The translations under genes were made by a program, and so were the position numbers. Source: Mycobacterium sp. (GTDB lineage Bacteria > Actinomycetota > Actinomycetes > Mycobacteriales > Mycobacteriaceae). Taken from it: a stretch of 64,000 bases of DNA. Below, one piece after another: positions 9,342 to 18,040 of this stretch (positions are counted from its first letter, which is position 1; the number at the start of each line of letters is the position of its first letter). The notes below the pieces were generated by a model that saw only the letters and a program-made list of their open reading frames with translations, did no database searches and was not told where the DNA came from. Location: assembly GCA_016197405.1 (NCBI GenBank), contig JACPVR010000013.1, positions 372,001 to 436,000 on the forward strand, written 5' to 3'.

Positions 9342-9347
9342 TAGCAT
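9342..9347 (+). promoter_or_regulatory. -10 hexamer TAGCAT for a leaderless phosphotriesterase mRNA, with overlapping inverted repeat
   Basis: TAGCAT fits the mycobacterial TANNNT -10 and ends seven bases before the GTG at 9355, so the transcript probably begins at the start codon. An inverted repeat, TAGGT-6-ACCTA (9328-9343), overlaps it and could be an operator. The 80-bp gap after aftD otherwise contains only CGATTTCGGCGT (9302-9313), a word seen again at 48046. Confidence 0.5.
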
Positions 9348-9354
9348 CGGCGCT

Positions 9355-10335
9355 GTGACCCAGGTAGAGACAGCGCGCGGCCCGCTCGACACCGACGCGC
9401 TCGGTGTGACCCTCATGCACGAGCACGTCTTCATCATGACCACCGAGCTGACCCAGAACTATCCGGAGAGTTTCGGTGACGAGGCGGCGCGGGAGGCCGA
9501 TGCCGTCACCCGCCTCAACGCGCTCAAGGCCGCAGGGGTGGACACCGTCGTCGACCTCACGGTCATCGGGCTGGGGCGCTACCTGCCGCGTATCGCGCGG
9601 ATCGCCGCGGAAACCGAGCTCAACATCGTGGTGGCCACCGGGCTCTACACCTACAACGACCTGCCGATGGCCTTTCACTTCCGCGGGCCGGGAACCGTGC
9701 TGGACGGCCCGGAACCGATGACCGAGATGTTCGTCCGCGATATCACCGAGGGCATCGCCGGCACCGGTATCAAGGCCGCGATCCTCAAATGCGCCACCGA
9801 CGAACCCGGTGTGACGCCCGGTGTGGAACGGGTGCTGCGCGCCGTGGCGGCCGCGCACCGCCAGACCGGTGTGCCGATCTCGACGCACACCCACGCCGAG
9901 ACCCGGCGCGGTCTGGAACAGCAACGCATCTTCGCCGAGGAGGGCGTGGACCTGTCCCGGGTGGTGATCGGGCACTGCGGTGACACCACCGATATCGGCT
10001 ATCTGGAGGAGCTCGTCGCGGCCGGCTCCTATATCGGGATGGACCGCTTCGGTATCGACGTCTACCTGCCGTTCGAGGAGCGGGTCGACACCGTCGCCCG
10101 GATGTGCGAGCGCGGGCACGCCACGCAGATGGTGCTCTCGCACGACGCCTGGTGTTATTTCGACGCCCTGCCCGACGAGATGACCGCCATGGCACTGCCC
10201 AATTCGCACTACCTGCACATCCATCACGATGTGCTGCCCGCCCTGCGGGAGCGCGGAGTCACCGAGGAGCAGATCCACACCATGCTGGTGGACAACCCTC
10301 GCCGCATCTTCTCGGTCCAGGGCGGTTATCGATGA
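9355..10335 (+). CDS. php: Phosphotriesterase-like lactonase (amidohydrolase superfamily)
   Basis: A 326-residue binuclear-metal hydrolase of the phosphotriesterase-like lactonase group (M. tuberculosis Rv0230c, recalled). The family hydrolyses lactones and, weakly, organophosphates. All expected ligands are present: H22 and H24 (HEH), the bridging carbamylated K145 (ILKCAT), H178 (STHTH), H207 (GHCGD) and D264 (SHDAW). The length is typical. The GTG start appears leaderless. Its TGA overlaps the ATG of the following acyl-CoA ligase (ATGA), so the two form an operon, which suggests a lactone or ester ring-opening step followed by CoA activation of the acid (inference). Confidence 0.92.
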   Translation: MTQVETARGPLDTDALGVTLMHEHVFIMTTELTQNYPESFGDEAAREADAVTRLNALKAAGVDTVVDLTVIGLGRYLPRIARIAAETELNIVVATGLYTYNDLPMAFHFRGPGTVLDGPEPMTEMFVRDITEGIAGTGIKAAILKCATDEPGVTPGVERVLRAVAAAHRQTGVPISTHTHAETRRGLEQQRIFAEEGVDLSRVVIGHCGDTTDIGYLEELVAAGSYIGMDRFGIDVYLPFEERVDTVARMCERGHATQMVLSHDAWCYFDALPDEMTAMALPNSHYLHIHHDVLPALRERGVTEEQIHTMLVDNPRRIFSVQGGYR

Positions 10336-11816
10336 CGACACCCATCGCTCCGATCAGCACCCAACTGCGGCTCATCGCCGAACAGTTCGGCGATGAGCCC
10401 GCGATCACCTGCGCGGGCCGCACCGTCACCCGCGCCGAACTGGAATCGCAGACCAACGCGCTGGCCCGGGCGTTCGCCGATCGGGGGGTCGGGGTCGGCG
10501 ACTACGTGACCATCACGCTGGGCAACTCCATCGAATACCTGCAGGCCTGCATCGCCTGCTGGAAGCTGGGCGCGGTGCCGCAGCCGCTGCCGGCCCGGCT
10601 GCCGCAACCCGAGTTCGAGGCCATCCTGGCACTGCGTCCGCGCGCACTGATCGTCGGACGTGCCGATCCGAACGGCGAAATACCCAGCATCCCAGCGGAT
10701 TTCACACTACCGGCCGACCACTCCGATGCACCGCTACCGGAAGCGGTGTCGCCGGCGTGGAAGGCGATGGCATCGGGAGGTAGCACGGGGCGACCCAAAC
10801 TCATCGAGGTCGGTGGCGACAGTCGTTATCCCGGAACGCTTTTCGGACAAGCGCTGGGCGCCCAGGAGGGCGATGTCAGCCTGCTCTCGGTACCGATGTC
10901 GCACAACACCGGGATGATCAGCGCCACCGTTGCGCTGCTGATGCGTCATCACCTGGTGGTCATGCCGCGTTTCGATCCACACGAGTTCCTGCGGCTGATC
11001 ACCGAGCACCGGGTCAACTATCTGGCCACCGTGCCGACAATCATGCACCGCGTGTTACCGGCCTACCATGGCGATCCGGGCGCCTACGACCTGTCCTCGA
11101 TCCGGCGGCTCTGGCATGTCGGGGCGCCGTGTCCGCCGTCGGTCAAACAGGCCTGGATCGACCTCGTCGGGCCGGAGACGGTCTGGGAGATGTACGGCGG
11201 CACCGAACTTCAGGCGCTCGCGGTGCTGTCGGGCACCGAATGGCTGGCCCATCGGGGTTCGGTGGGCCGGGTCGTCACCGGCGAGATGAAGGTGCTCGAC
11301 GACGACGGCAACGAATGCGCCCCCGGTGAGGTCGGCGAGGTATACATGCGGCGGGCGCAGGGCAGCGCACCCACCTACCGCTACATCGGGGCGAGCGCCA
11401 AAACCCGGGACGGCTGGGACTCGCTGGGCGATCTGGGCTATTTCGACGCCGACGGATACCTGTATCTGTCGGACCGCCGCGTCGACATGTTCACCGTGGG
11501 CGGTAAGAACACCTACCCCGCCGAGATCGAGGGCGCACTGCTGGCGCATCCCGGTGTGCAGTCGGCACTCGTCGTCGGCGTGCCACACGAGGATCTCGGA
11601 CAGGTCCCCTACGCCCTGGTGCAACCCGTGCCGGGCGCCACCGGTGTGGACGAGGCCTCGGTGCGCGAGTTCGTCGCCGAGCGGCTGGAGGCGCACAAGG
11701 TGCCGCGCACGGTCGAATTCGTCGACCACCCGTTACGCGACGAGGCCGGCAAGGCCCGGCGCAGCGCGGTGCGCGACGAGGTCATTGCGCGACGGCAGGC
11801 TCCGGCGAATCAGTGA
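10332..11816 (+). CDS. AMP-binding acyl-CoA ligase (FadD-like)
   Basis: A 494-residue adenylate-forming enzyme of the ANL superfamily. The phosphate-binding loop is ASGGSTGRPK, the aromatic motif region is WEMYGGTE, the hinge is GDLGYFDADGYLYLSDRR, and the C-terminal lysine motif is DEAGKARR. It starts at the ATG inside the phosphotriesterase stop codon. The frame is open further upstream to 10104, but that would overlap the php gene. Shared transcription with php suggests it activates a carboxylate product of that hydrolase. The substrate is unknown; the sequence style is close to bile-acid or short-chain CoA ligases. Its 3' end overlaps the convergent acyltransferase gene by 35 bp. Confidence 0.85.
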   Translation: MTTPIAPISTQLRLIAEQFGDEPAITCAGRTVTRAELESQTNALARAFADRGVGVGDYVTITLGNSIEYLQACIACWKLGAVPQPLPARLPQPEFEAILALRPRALIVGRADPNGEIPSIPADFTLPADHSDAPLPEAVSPAWKAMASGGSTGRPKLIEVGGDSRYPGTLFGQALGAQEGDVSLLSVPMSHNTGMISATVALLMRHHLVVMPRFDPHEFLRLITEHRVNYLATVPTIMHRVLPAYHGDPGAYDLSSIRRLWHVGAPCPPSVKQAWIDLVGPETVWEMYGGTELQALAVLSGTEWLAHRGSVGRVVTGEMKVLDDDGNECAPGEVGEVYMRRAQGSAPTYRYIGASAKTRDGWDSLGDLGYFDADGYLYLSDRRVDMFTVGGKNTYPAEIEGALLAHPGVQSALVVGVPHEDLGQVPYALVQPVPGATGVDEASVREFVAERLEAHKVPRTVEFVDHPLRDEAGKARRSAVRDEVIARRQAPANQ

Positions 11817-12954
11817 CCGAGGAGTCCAACGGCGTGATCCGGTCGGCGCGGCGGTACTCCCACCGCCGCAACGCCTGCCGGCAGGGATTTTCCACCAGGG
11901 CGTAGCTCACCGCGGCCATCGCGAACCCGAAGACCAGCGTCAGCACCAACACCACCGGCATATCGCCGTTGAACACGAATCGGCCCACCACCGGGAAAAC
12001 CATCGCCAGCGCCGCCAGATGCCAGACGAACAGGCCGTAGGACCAGCGGCCCAGCGTCACCATCACCCGGCTGCCCAGGATCCGGTGTTCGGTGTCGGGG
12101 TGATCGAGTACCAGTGGCGCCAGCAGCACGCCCGCCAGCACGGCGCCCATCGCGGTGCGCACCACGAACTGGCCCAGCGTGGCCGGTGTCAGCCCTTCGG
12201 GTCCGGCCAGCGGCGACGCCGCGATCAGGTAGGCGACCACGGCGATCGCGGCCATCAGCAGCCGGTTGCGGGCCAGCCGGTGCACCCGGCCGAACGGGCT
12301 GACGGTCCATTCGGCCAGCAGCATGCCCGCGGCGAACCACGACGCGTACGCCGGTGGCCAGTTCAGGAAGTTCACCCCGGCCGGGGTGTGGATCGGCAGC
12401 AGACCCCACGCCAGGCTCGCCACCGCGACCATCGCGATGACCGGTACCCGGGCGCGCACCGGCAGCCCTCGCGCGCACAGCGCCAGCAGCGGCAGCACCA
12501 GGTAGAAGGTCACCTCCACCGACAGACTCCACATCTGGGTCAGTCCGGCGGTCAGTGTCAGCGGCACGTAGATCTGGGTCAGGCTCAGATTTGCCAGCCA
12601 CACCGTCGAACTGGCGCCCCTGGCGTCCGGGAGCAGCAGCAGGATCACCACGACGGCCACCAGGTAACCCGGCATGATGCGCACGATGCGCGACCGCAGG
12701 TAGTGACCCGCACGCGGGGATTGCCGCAGTCCGCGGGCCGCGGCGGCGTGGCCGCGCCACAGCAGGAATCCCGAAAGCGCGAAGAAGACCGCCACCGCCA
12801 TGTCGAACCGGCTCAGCAGCCGTCCGCTGATCCCGGAGGACTGCGCGGTCTGGAAGGCCACGTGGGTGATGACCACACCGATCGCCGCACAGGCGCGTAG
12901 GCCCTCGACCGCGGGCAGGAAACTGCGCGTCCCGCCCACCTGGCTGTCATTCAC
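11782..12954 (-). CDS. Membrane acyltransferase, acyltransferase-3 family (Rv0228-like)
   Basis: A 390-residue polytopic membrane O-acyltransferase (OafA/acyltransferase-3 fold) with roughly ten membrane helices. Family marks are the N-terminal PAVEGLRACAAIGVVITHV with its conserved Arg and His, AVFFALSGFLLWR, the SRIVRIMPGYL arginine segment, and WSLSVEVTFYLVLPLLAL. Such proteins acylate sugars or glycolipids in the envelope. Its position between a ligase and the DUF3068 gene matches Rv0228. The C-terminal 12 codons overlap the convergent ligase gene. A strong palindrome lies 45 bp upstream of its start. Confidence 0.87.
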   Translation of the reverse strand: MNDSQVGGTRSFLPAVEGLRACAAIGVVITHVAFQTAQSSGISGRLLSRFDMAVAVFFALSGFLLWRGHAAAARGLRQSPRAGHYLRSRIVRIMPGYLVAVVVILLLLPDARGASSTVWLANLSLTQIYVPLTLTAGLTQMWSLSVEVTFYLVLPLLALCARGLPVRARVPVIAMVAVASLAWGLLPIHTPAGVNFLNWPPAYASWFAAGMLLAEWTVSPFGRVHRLARNRLLMAAIAVVAYLIAASPLAGPEGLTPATLGQFVVRTAMGAVLAGVLLAPLVLDHPDTEHRILGSRVMVTLGRWSYGLFVWHLAALAMVFPVVGRFVFNGDMPVVLVLTLVFGFAMAAVSYALVENPCRQALRRWEYRRADRITPLDSSVTDSPEPAVAQ

Positions 12955-12998
12955 GCACCCCAGTGTGCCGGTCGACAGGCCGGGTAACCCACACGGAC

Positions 12999-13019
12999 AA
13001 CTAAGTCGGTGACTTAGTT
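12999..13019. promoter_or_regulatory. Perfect 9-3-9 palindrome between acyltransferase and DUF3068 genes
   Basis: AACTAAGTC and GACTTAGTT flank GGT with no mismatch. It lies in the 128-bp divergent intergenic region. On the plus strand a -10-like TAGGGT (13028-13033) follows, which puts the palindrome over the -35 region. There is no T-run, so it looks like an operator and not a terminator. No regulator gene lies immediately beside it. Confidence 0.6.
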
Positions 13020-13097
13020 TGTGCTGTTAGGGTCGGCTGTTGAATTTTTATCTGCGGGTTTGCCTCCGCTGGACCGGAAAGGTTGGGTACGCAGAAC

Positions 13098-14312
13098 GTG
13101 AACCGAGCAGTCATGTTGCGTATCGCCGCGTGCGGCTTGCTGGGCGTGGGAGCAGCACTGCTGATCGCCGCGCTGCTGCTGTCGACGTACACCGCAGGCA
13201 AGATCAAGCGCATTCCGCTCGACGTCAACGCTTCTCTGGTTGCCAACGGCAACGGCACGGCGCTGGACCCGGCGTCGCTGTCCGGGGAGAAGTTCGTCGT
13301 CGACAAGGACATCCCGCTGGTCTCCCAGCAGCAGTTCAGCGTCGAGAGCCCCGCCAACGCCGATGTGGTCACCTTCCAGGTGGGCACCTCGGTGCGCCGC
13401 GCCGACCGTCAGCAGGACAACGGTCTGCTGCTGGCCATGGTCGACACGGTGACGCTCAACCGGGCCACCGCCATGGCGGTCTCCGATGACACCCACCCGG
13501 GTGGCTCGGTGCAGAAGCCGCGCAGCATCGGCGACACCAAACCGGCCACCAACATCGCGCTGCCGCACGACGGCCTGTCCTACCGGTTCCCGTTCAACAC
13601 CGAGAAGAAGACCTACCCGTACTTCGACCCGATCGCGCAGAAGGCGTTCGACGCCAACTACGAGGGCGAAGAGGATGTCAACGGTCTCACCACCTACCGG
13701 TTCACCCAGAATGTCGGCTACGACGCCGACGGCAAGCTGGTCGAGCCGATCAAGTACGCCTCGCTCTACGACAACGACGAGGACGGTGTGGTCACCGCGC
13801 GTGCCGAGCTGTGGGGCCTGCCGGGCGATCCGTACGAACCGGTCACCATGACGCGCTACTACGCCGCACAGCGGACCTTCTGGGTGGACCCGGTGTCGGG
13901 CACCATCGTCAAGGCCGAGGAGCACGCCAACCACTACTACGCCCGCGAGGCGCTCAAGCCCGAGATGGCGCTGGCCGACTACACGGTGACCTCGACCGAG
14001 GAGACCGTCGAGGCCCAGGTCGCCGCGGCCCGCGACGAGCGGGACCGCATCGGATTGTGGTCGCGCATCCTGCCCATCACGTTCACCGCCGCCGGCCTGG
14101 TGATGCTGGTGGCCGGCGCGCTGCTGGCATCGTTCAGCCTGCGAGTGGAGTCCACCCTGATCGATCCGGGGCTCGACGGATCCGAAGGCGGACTGTTCGG
14201 GCGCCACGACCCGGACACCGGGCCCATGCCTGCGGCGGAGGCCGCAACGGAGAAGCTGCCCGCTCAGCGGCCGGACCTGCACCCAGATCAAGGCCCGCCT
14301 GACCGGGCGTAA
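13098..14312 (+). CDS. DUF3068 membrane protein (Rv0227c-like)
   Basis: A DUF3068 protein of about 404 residues with an N-terminal membrane helix (ACGLLGVGAALLIAALLLS), a large extracytoplasmic domain with many Tyr/Phe and Asp residues, and a C-terminal helix (ILPITFTAAGLVMLVAGALL) followed by an acidic, Pro-rich tail. The family is actinobacterial and some members relate to porin-associated proteins; its biochemical role is not established. The start is uncertain: GTG 13098 is chosen, but TTG 13083 (right after GGAAAGG) and ATG 13113 are also possible. The stop is seven bases before the next gene, so the two form an operon. Confidence 0.85.
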   Translation: MNRAVMLRIAACGLLGVGAALLIAALLLSTYTAGKIKRIPLDVNASLVANGNGTALDPASLSGEKFVVDKDIPLVSQQQFSVESPANADVVTFQVGTSVRRADRQQDNGLLLAMVDTVTLNRATAMAVSDDTHPGGSVQKPRSIGDTKPATNIALPHDGLSYRFPFNTEKKTYPYFDPIAQKAFDANYEGEEDVNGLTTYRFTQNVGYDADGKLVEPIKYASLYDNDEDGVVTARAELWGLPGDPYEPVTMTRYYAAQRTFWVDPVSGTIVKAEEHANHYYAREALKPEMALADYTVTSTEETVEAQVAAARDERDRIGLWSRILPITFTAAGLVMLVAGALLASFSLRVESTLIDPGLDGSEGGLFGRHDPDTGPMPAAEAATEKLPAQRPDLHPDQGPPDRA

Positions 14313-14319
14313 TCCGCCC

Positions 14320-16014
14320 ATGCCCCGCCTCGATCGCGCGGCGGTGCCGGGGTACGCGCTGGTGCTGGCCCTGGTCATCACCGCGCCGTTACTGGCCCCG
14401 GGTTATCTGCTTTTGCGCGACGCGGTGTCGACACCGCGGGCGTATCCGACCGATGCCGCGCTCGGCCTTACCGACGCCGCGCCGCGGGCCGTCCCGCAGG
14501 ATTTCGCGATAGCGCTGGCCACCCGGTTCGTCGATGGCGGTGTACTGGTCAAGGTGCTGCTGGTGGCCGGGTTGTGGCTGGCAGGCTGGGGTGCGGCCCG
14601 GTTGTGTACGGCGCTGCTGCCCGAGGCCGCACTGCCCGGCCAGTTCATCGCCGCCACCGTGGCGATCTGGAATCCGTATGTCGCCGAACGGCTTCTGCAG
14701 GGGCACTGGAGTCTGCTGGTGGGCTATGGCTGCCTGCCGTGGGCCGCGACGGCGATGTTGCGGCTTCGCGGCGCGGGCACCGGCTGGCGGGAGCTGGCGT
14801 TCTGGCTGGCGCTGGCCGGCCTGACACCGACCGGTCTGATCTTGGCGACGGTGGTGGCCCTGGTCTGTGTTGCGGCGCCCGGGACGGGCCGGCCGCGCTG
14901 GCTGTGCGCGGCGACCACGGTGGCACTGGCCGCGGTGGCGGCGCTGCCGTGGTTGACGGCCTCGGCGCTGACCGGCTCGTTGTCGGCCTATCAGGCCTCC
15001 GGTGCGCCGGGTATCAACGCGTTCGCCGCGCGTGCCGAACCGCTGCTGGGCACGCTGGGCAGCCTGGCCGGGCTGGGTGGCATCTGGAATGCCGATGCGG
15101 TACCGGGCTCGCGCACAACGGGTTTCGCGGTTGTGGCGACGGCCGTGCTGCTCGGGCTGGTGCTGACCGGTCTGACGGTTGCGGGCCGCCGTCCGGCGGC
15201 GCGACCACTGCTGTTGCTGGCGGCTGTTGCCGTGCTGGCCCCCGCGCTGGCGGCCAGCGGGCCCGGCCTGACCGTGCTGCGTGCGGTGGTGGAGGCGGTA
15301 CCGGGTCTGGGCGTGCTGCGGGACGGTCAGAAGTGGGTCGCGCTGGCAATGCCCGGATACGCCGTCGCCGCGGCCGGCGCGGTCCTGGCCCTACGCCGGG
15401 TGCGGCCCGCACTGATCGGCGCGGTGGGCTGCGTGGTGCTCATCGCGGTGCTCCCCGATCTGGCATGGGGTGTCTGGGGCAAGGTGACCGCGGTGCGGTA
15501 TCCGTCCGGGTGGGCCGCGGTCGCCGCGGCGATCAACGCCGATCCCCGCACCGTCGCGGTGCTGCCTGCGGATTCCATGCGCGAGTTCGGCTGGGCCGGC
15601 CCGGCTCCGGTGCTCGACCCGCTGCCGCGCTGGATACGCGCCGAGACGCTGTCGACCGGCGACCTGCTGATCGCCGGGCAGACCGTCCCCGGTGAGGGTG
15701 GGCGCGCCCGGGCCGTACAGCAGCTGCTGCTGGCCGGGGCCGATGCCGGCGCGCTCGCCGAGGCCGGGGTCGGCTGGGTTGTGGTGGAATCGGGTACCCC
15801 GGGCGAAACCGGCCATGCGGCAAGCACTCTGGCGGGCCTGCCGGTCGCCTACCGGGATGCCGATCTGACCCTGTATTCGGTCGGCGGGGCCACCGCGGGT
15901 GCCGACGCGGGCCGGCGCCGGACGGTGGTGGCCGCACATGTGGTGTGGCTGGCGATGCTGGCGGTGGGCGCCACCGGTCTTGCGACCCGGCGGCGCACCG
16001 AACAGCCCGGTTAG
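14320..16014 (+). CDS. Polytopic membrane protein, Rv0226c-like
   Basis: A 564-residue, highly hydrophobic Ala/Leu/Val-rich protein with about eleven predicted membrane helices and a soluble C-terminal portion (about residues 380-525) before a last helix. The layout is reminiscent of GT-C-type sugar transferases or flippases, with the segment ATVAIWNPYVAERLLQGHW in the first third, but no catalytic signature can be named with certainty. It follows the DUF3068 gene by seven bases. The next gene is convergent (four-base overlap) and encodes a GT4 glycosyltransferase, so a role in envelope glycan assembly is likely (inference). Confidence 0.8.
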   Translation: MPRLDRAAVPGYALVLALVITAPLLAPGYLLLRDAVSTPRAYPTDAALGLTDAAPRAVPQDFAIALATRFVDGGVLVKVLLVAGLWLAGWGAARLCTALLPEAALPGQFIAATVAIWNPYVAERLLQGHWSLLVGYGCLPWAATAMLRLRGAGTGWRELAFWLALAGLTPTGLILATVVALVCVAAPGTGRPRWLCAATTVALAAVAALPWLTASALTGSLSAYQASGAPGINAFAARAEPLLGTLGSLAGLGGIWNADAVPGSRTTGFAVVATAVLLGLVLTGLTVAGRRPAARPLLLLAAVAVLAPALAASGPGLTVLRAVVEAVPGLGVLRDGQKWVALAMPGYAVAAAGAVLALRRVRPALIGAVGCVVLIAVLPDLAWGVWGKVTAVRYPSGWAAVAAAINADPRTVAVLPADSMREFGWAGPAPVLDPLPRWIRAETLSTGDLLIAGQTVPGEGGRARAVQQLLLAGADAGALAEAGVGWVVVESGTPGETGHAASTLAGLPVAYRDADLTLYSVGGATAGADAGRRRTVVAAHVVWLAMLAVGATGLATRRRTEQPG

Positions 16015-17171
16015 ACCAGGCCGGACACCCGGCGACCGGCGTGCACGGCGTCGAGCACCTCGCGCATCGCCTCGGCGCTCTGCACCCAGGAGAACTCGGC
16101 GGAACGGGCCTGCGCCTTGCGGCCCAGTTCGTCGCGTAGCACCGGGTTGTCGAGCAGGTCGGCGAGCCGGCCGACCAGTTCGTGACGGTCGTCGACGAGC
16201 AGCCCGGTGACACCGTCGACTATCGAATCGGTCAGGCCACCGGAGTTGCGGTAGCCGATGGTGGGCACCGCGTGCTGGGCCGCTTCGATGACCGCCAGAC
16301 CCCAGCCCTCTTTACGGGACGGCAGCAGCTGCACCCAACAGCGCTGCACCACTTGATGTTTGGCGGCGTCGTCGACATGGCCGTGAAAGGTGACGGCATC
16401 GGCGATACCGAGTGCGGCGGCATGGTCGACGAGCTGCTGATGCCACCAGCCGCCACCGACGATGTCCAGATGCAACGCAGGGATGCGGTCGCGCAGCACC
16501 GCGACGGCGTGCAGCGCGTCCTCGATCTGCTTGTGCGGCACCAGCCGGGACAACACCACCACCCGAGGTGTGGCCGAGCGGGGAGCCAGCAGCGTGTGAC
16601 CCGGTGCGTCGTCGAGACCGTTGCGCACCACCGCGACCCGTTCGGCGTCCACCCCGAGGTCGGTGAGGTCACGCGCCGACGGCAACGACACCGTGACGTA
16701 CTGGTTGCGCCGGTGCAGCCACGGCGAGAGCCGGGACTCGACGAACCAGCCGAACTTCCCGGTCCACCGGCCGGCCACCGGCCACTGTTCGTAATGGCAG
16801 TGGTGCACCAGCACCACCGATCGGCGGCCGTAGGCCAGCCGGGCCAGGAACGGAATACCGTTCTGGGTGTCGACCACGACGTCGGGGCGGGCGTCGCGCA
16901 GCGGCCCCAGCCCCAACCGGGCCGCCACCATCGCCAGGCCGGCCCAGATGTACACCGAGTAGGGCCCGCCGCCGCGGCTTATCCGGACGCCGTCGATCAC
17001 ACCGCGCCGCGGTGCACCCGGATAGCGCGCGGTACGCAGCGTCACCCGCACGCCGGCGCGGGCCAGTTGCGCGCCGATGCGCTGCACATAAGCCTCACTG
17101 CCGCCCCCTTGCGGGTGGCCGGTGTCGCGCCAGCACAGCAGCAGCACCGAGCGCACGGGATCTGAGGACAT
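16011..17171 (-). CDS. Glycosyltransferase family 4 (Rv0225-like)
   Basis: A 386-residue cytoplasmic retaining GT-B glycosyltransferase. The N-terminal Rossmann domain shows the glycine loop (GHPQGGGSEAYVQRI), and the C-terminal domain carries LSRLVPHKQ and the E-x7-E nucleotide-sugar motif (PSRKEGWGLAVIEA). The length is standard. The -10-like TAGGCT on the minus strand (17186-17181) lies nine bases before the ATG, so the leader is very short. It is divergent from a methyltransferase gene with 51 bp between start codons. The sugar donor and acceptor are unknown. Confidence 0.9.
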   Translation of the reverse strand: MSSDPVRSVLLLCWRDTGHPQGGGSEAYVQRIGAQLARAGVRVTLRTARYPGAPRRGVIDGVRISRGGGPYSVYIWAGLAMVAARLGLGPLRDARPDVVVDTQNGIPFLARLAYGRRSVVLVHHCHYEQWPVAGRWTGKFGWFVESRLSPWLHRRNQYVTVSLPSARDLTDLGVDAERVAVVRNGLDDAPGHTLLAPRSATPRVVVLSRLVPHKQIEDALHAVAVLRDRIPALHLDIVGGGWWHQQLVDHAAALGIADAVTFHGHVDDAAKHQVVQRCWVQLLPSRKEGWGLAVIEAAQHAVPTIGYRNSGGLTDSIVDGVTGLLVDDRHELVGRLADLLDNPVLRDELGRKAQARSAEFSWVQSAEAMREVLDAVHAGRRVSGLV

Positions 17172-17209
17172 ATCCCGACCAGCCTAACCGCGCCGCGCGG
17201 CGCCGCCAT

Positions 17210-17215
17210 TACTGT
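17210..17215 (+). promoter_or_regulatory. -10 hexamer TACTGT for a leaderless methyltransferase mRNA
   Basis: TACTGT matches TANNNT and ends seven bases before the GTG at 17223. This favours 17223 over the GTG at 17214, which lies inside the hexamer. Confidence 0.5.
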
Positions 17216-17222
17216 GACCCGG

Positions 17223-17984
17223 GTGGGCGCGACCGACCTGTTCGCCGACCGGGCGACGCTGGCACGCTCGGTCCGGTTGTTGTCGGAGTTCCGCTTCGAG
17301 CAGCGCGATCCGGCCCGGTTCTACGGGGCGCTGGCCGCCGACACGGCCCTGATGGTGGGCGATCTGTGGGAGGGCTCCGGCGCCGGACCCGCGGCGGGCC
17401 GCACAGTACTCGACGTCGGCGGCGGGCCGGGATATTTCGCCGATGCGTTCGCCGCCCGCGGGATGGCCTATATCGGCGTCGAGCCCGACCCGCGGGAGAT
17501 GCACGCCGCCCCGGGAACCGGGCGTCGCAGCGGGGTCTTCGTCCGGGCGTCGGGCACGGCGCTGCCGTTCGCCGACGACAGCGTGGACATCTGCCTGTCG
17601 TCGAACGTCGCCGAGCATGTGCCCCGCCCGTGGCAGCTGGGTGCCGAGATGCTGCGCGTCACCCGCCCGGGCGGCCTGGCGATCCTGTCCTACACGGTGT
17701 GGCTGGGACCGTTCGGCGGGCACGAGATGGGCCTGACGCATTACCTCGGCGGGGCCCGGGCCGCGGCCCGCTATACCCGCAAACACGGCCATCCGCCGAA
17801 GAACAACTACGGCTCGTCACTTTTCGAGGTGTCGGCGGCCGATGGTGTGGACTGGGCCGCCGCCACCGGCGCGCTGGTCGCCGCATTCCCCCGCTACCAC
17901 CCGCGATGGGCCTGGTGGATGACGTCGGTTCCGGTGCTACGGGAGTTCCTGGTGAGCAATCTGGTGCTCGTTCTTTCACCCTGA
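17223..17984 (+). CDS. Class I SAM-dependent methyltransferase (Rv0224c-like)
   Basis: A 253-residue methyltransferase of the Methyltransf_11 type. The SAM-binding motif I is VLDVGGGPGYFADAF, the acidic motif II residue is in YIGVEPDP, and motif III is ALPFADDSVDICLSSNVAEHV. The C-terminal part is basic and aromatic, with a hydrophobic end, which hints at membrane association with a lipid acceptor. GTG 17223 is chosen because a -10 hexamer sits seven bases upstream; an in-frame GTG at 17214 is the alternative. It is divergent from the glycosyltransferase gene, fitting a shared glycolipid pathway (inference). Confidence 0.87.
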   Translation: MGATDLFADRATLARSVRLLSEFRFEQRDPARFYGALAADTALMVGDLWEGSGAGPAAGRTVLDVGGGPGYFADAFAARGMAYIGVEPDPREMHAAPGTGRRSGVFVRASGTALPFADDSVDICLSSNVAEHVPRPWQLGAEMLRVTRPGGLAILSYTVWLGPFGGHEMGLTHYLGGARAAARYTRKHGHPPKNNYGSSLFEVSAADGVDWAAATGALVAAFPRYHPRWAWWMTSVPVLREFLVSNLVLVLSP

Positions 17985-17997
17985 GAATTACTTGATT

Positions 17998-18010
17998 GGA
18001 ACATGTTCTC
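17998..18010. promoter_or_regulatory. KstR-like operator upstream of the aldehyde dehydrogenase
   Basis: GAACATGTTC is a perfect 10-bp palindrome. With its flanks it fits the KstR consensus TNNAACNNGTTNNA at all fixed bases but the last. It lies about 20 bp upstream of the -10 hexamer TAGTGT (18029-18034), so binding would cover the -35 region. KstR represses sterol-catabolism genes in mycobacteria (established). Confidence 0.55.
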
Positions 18011-18028
18011 GTTTTGCCCCGAGATAGG

Positions 18029-18034
18029 TAGTGT
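18029..18034 (+). promoter_or_regulatory. -10 hexamer TAGTGT for a leaderless aldehyde dehydrogenase mRNA
   Basis: TAGTGT fits TANNNT and ends six bases before the ATG at 18041. There is no ribosome-binding site, consistent with a leaderless transcript. Confidence 0.5.
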
Positions 18035-18040
18035 GGCGCC

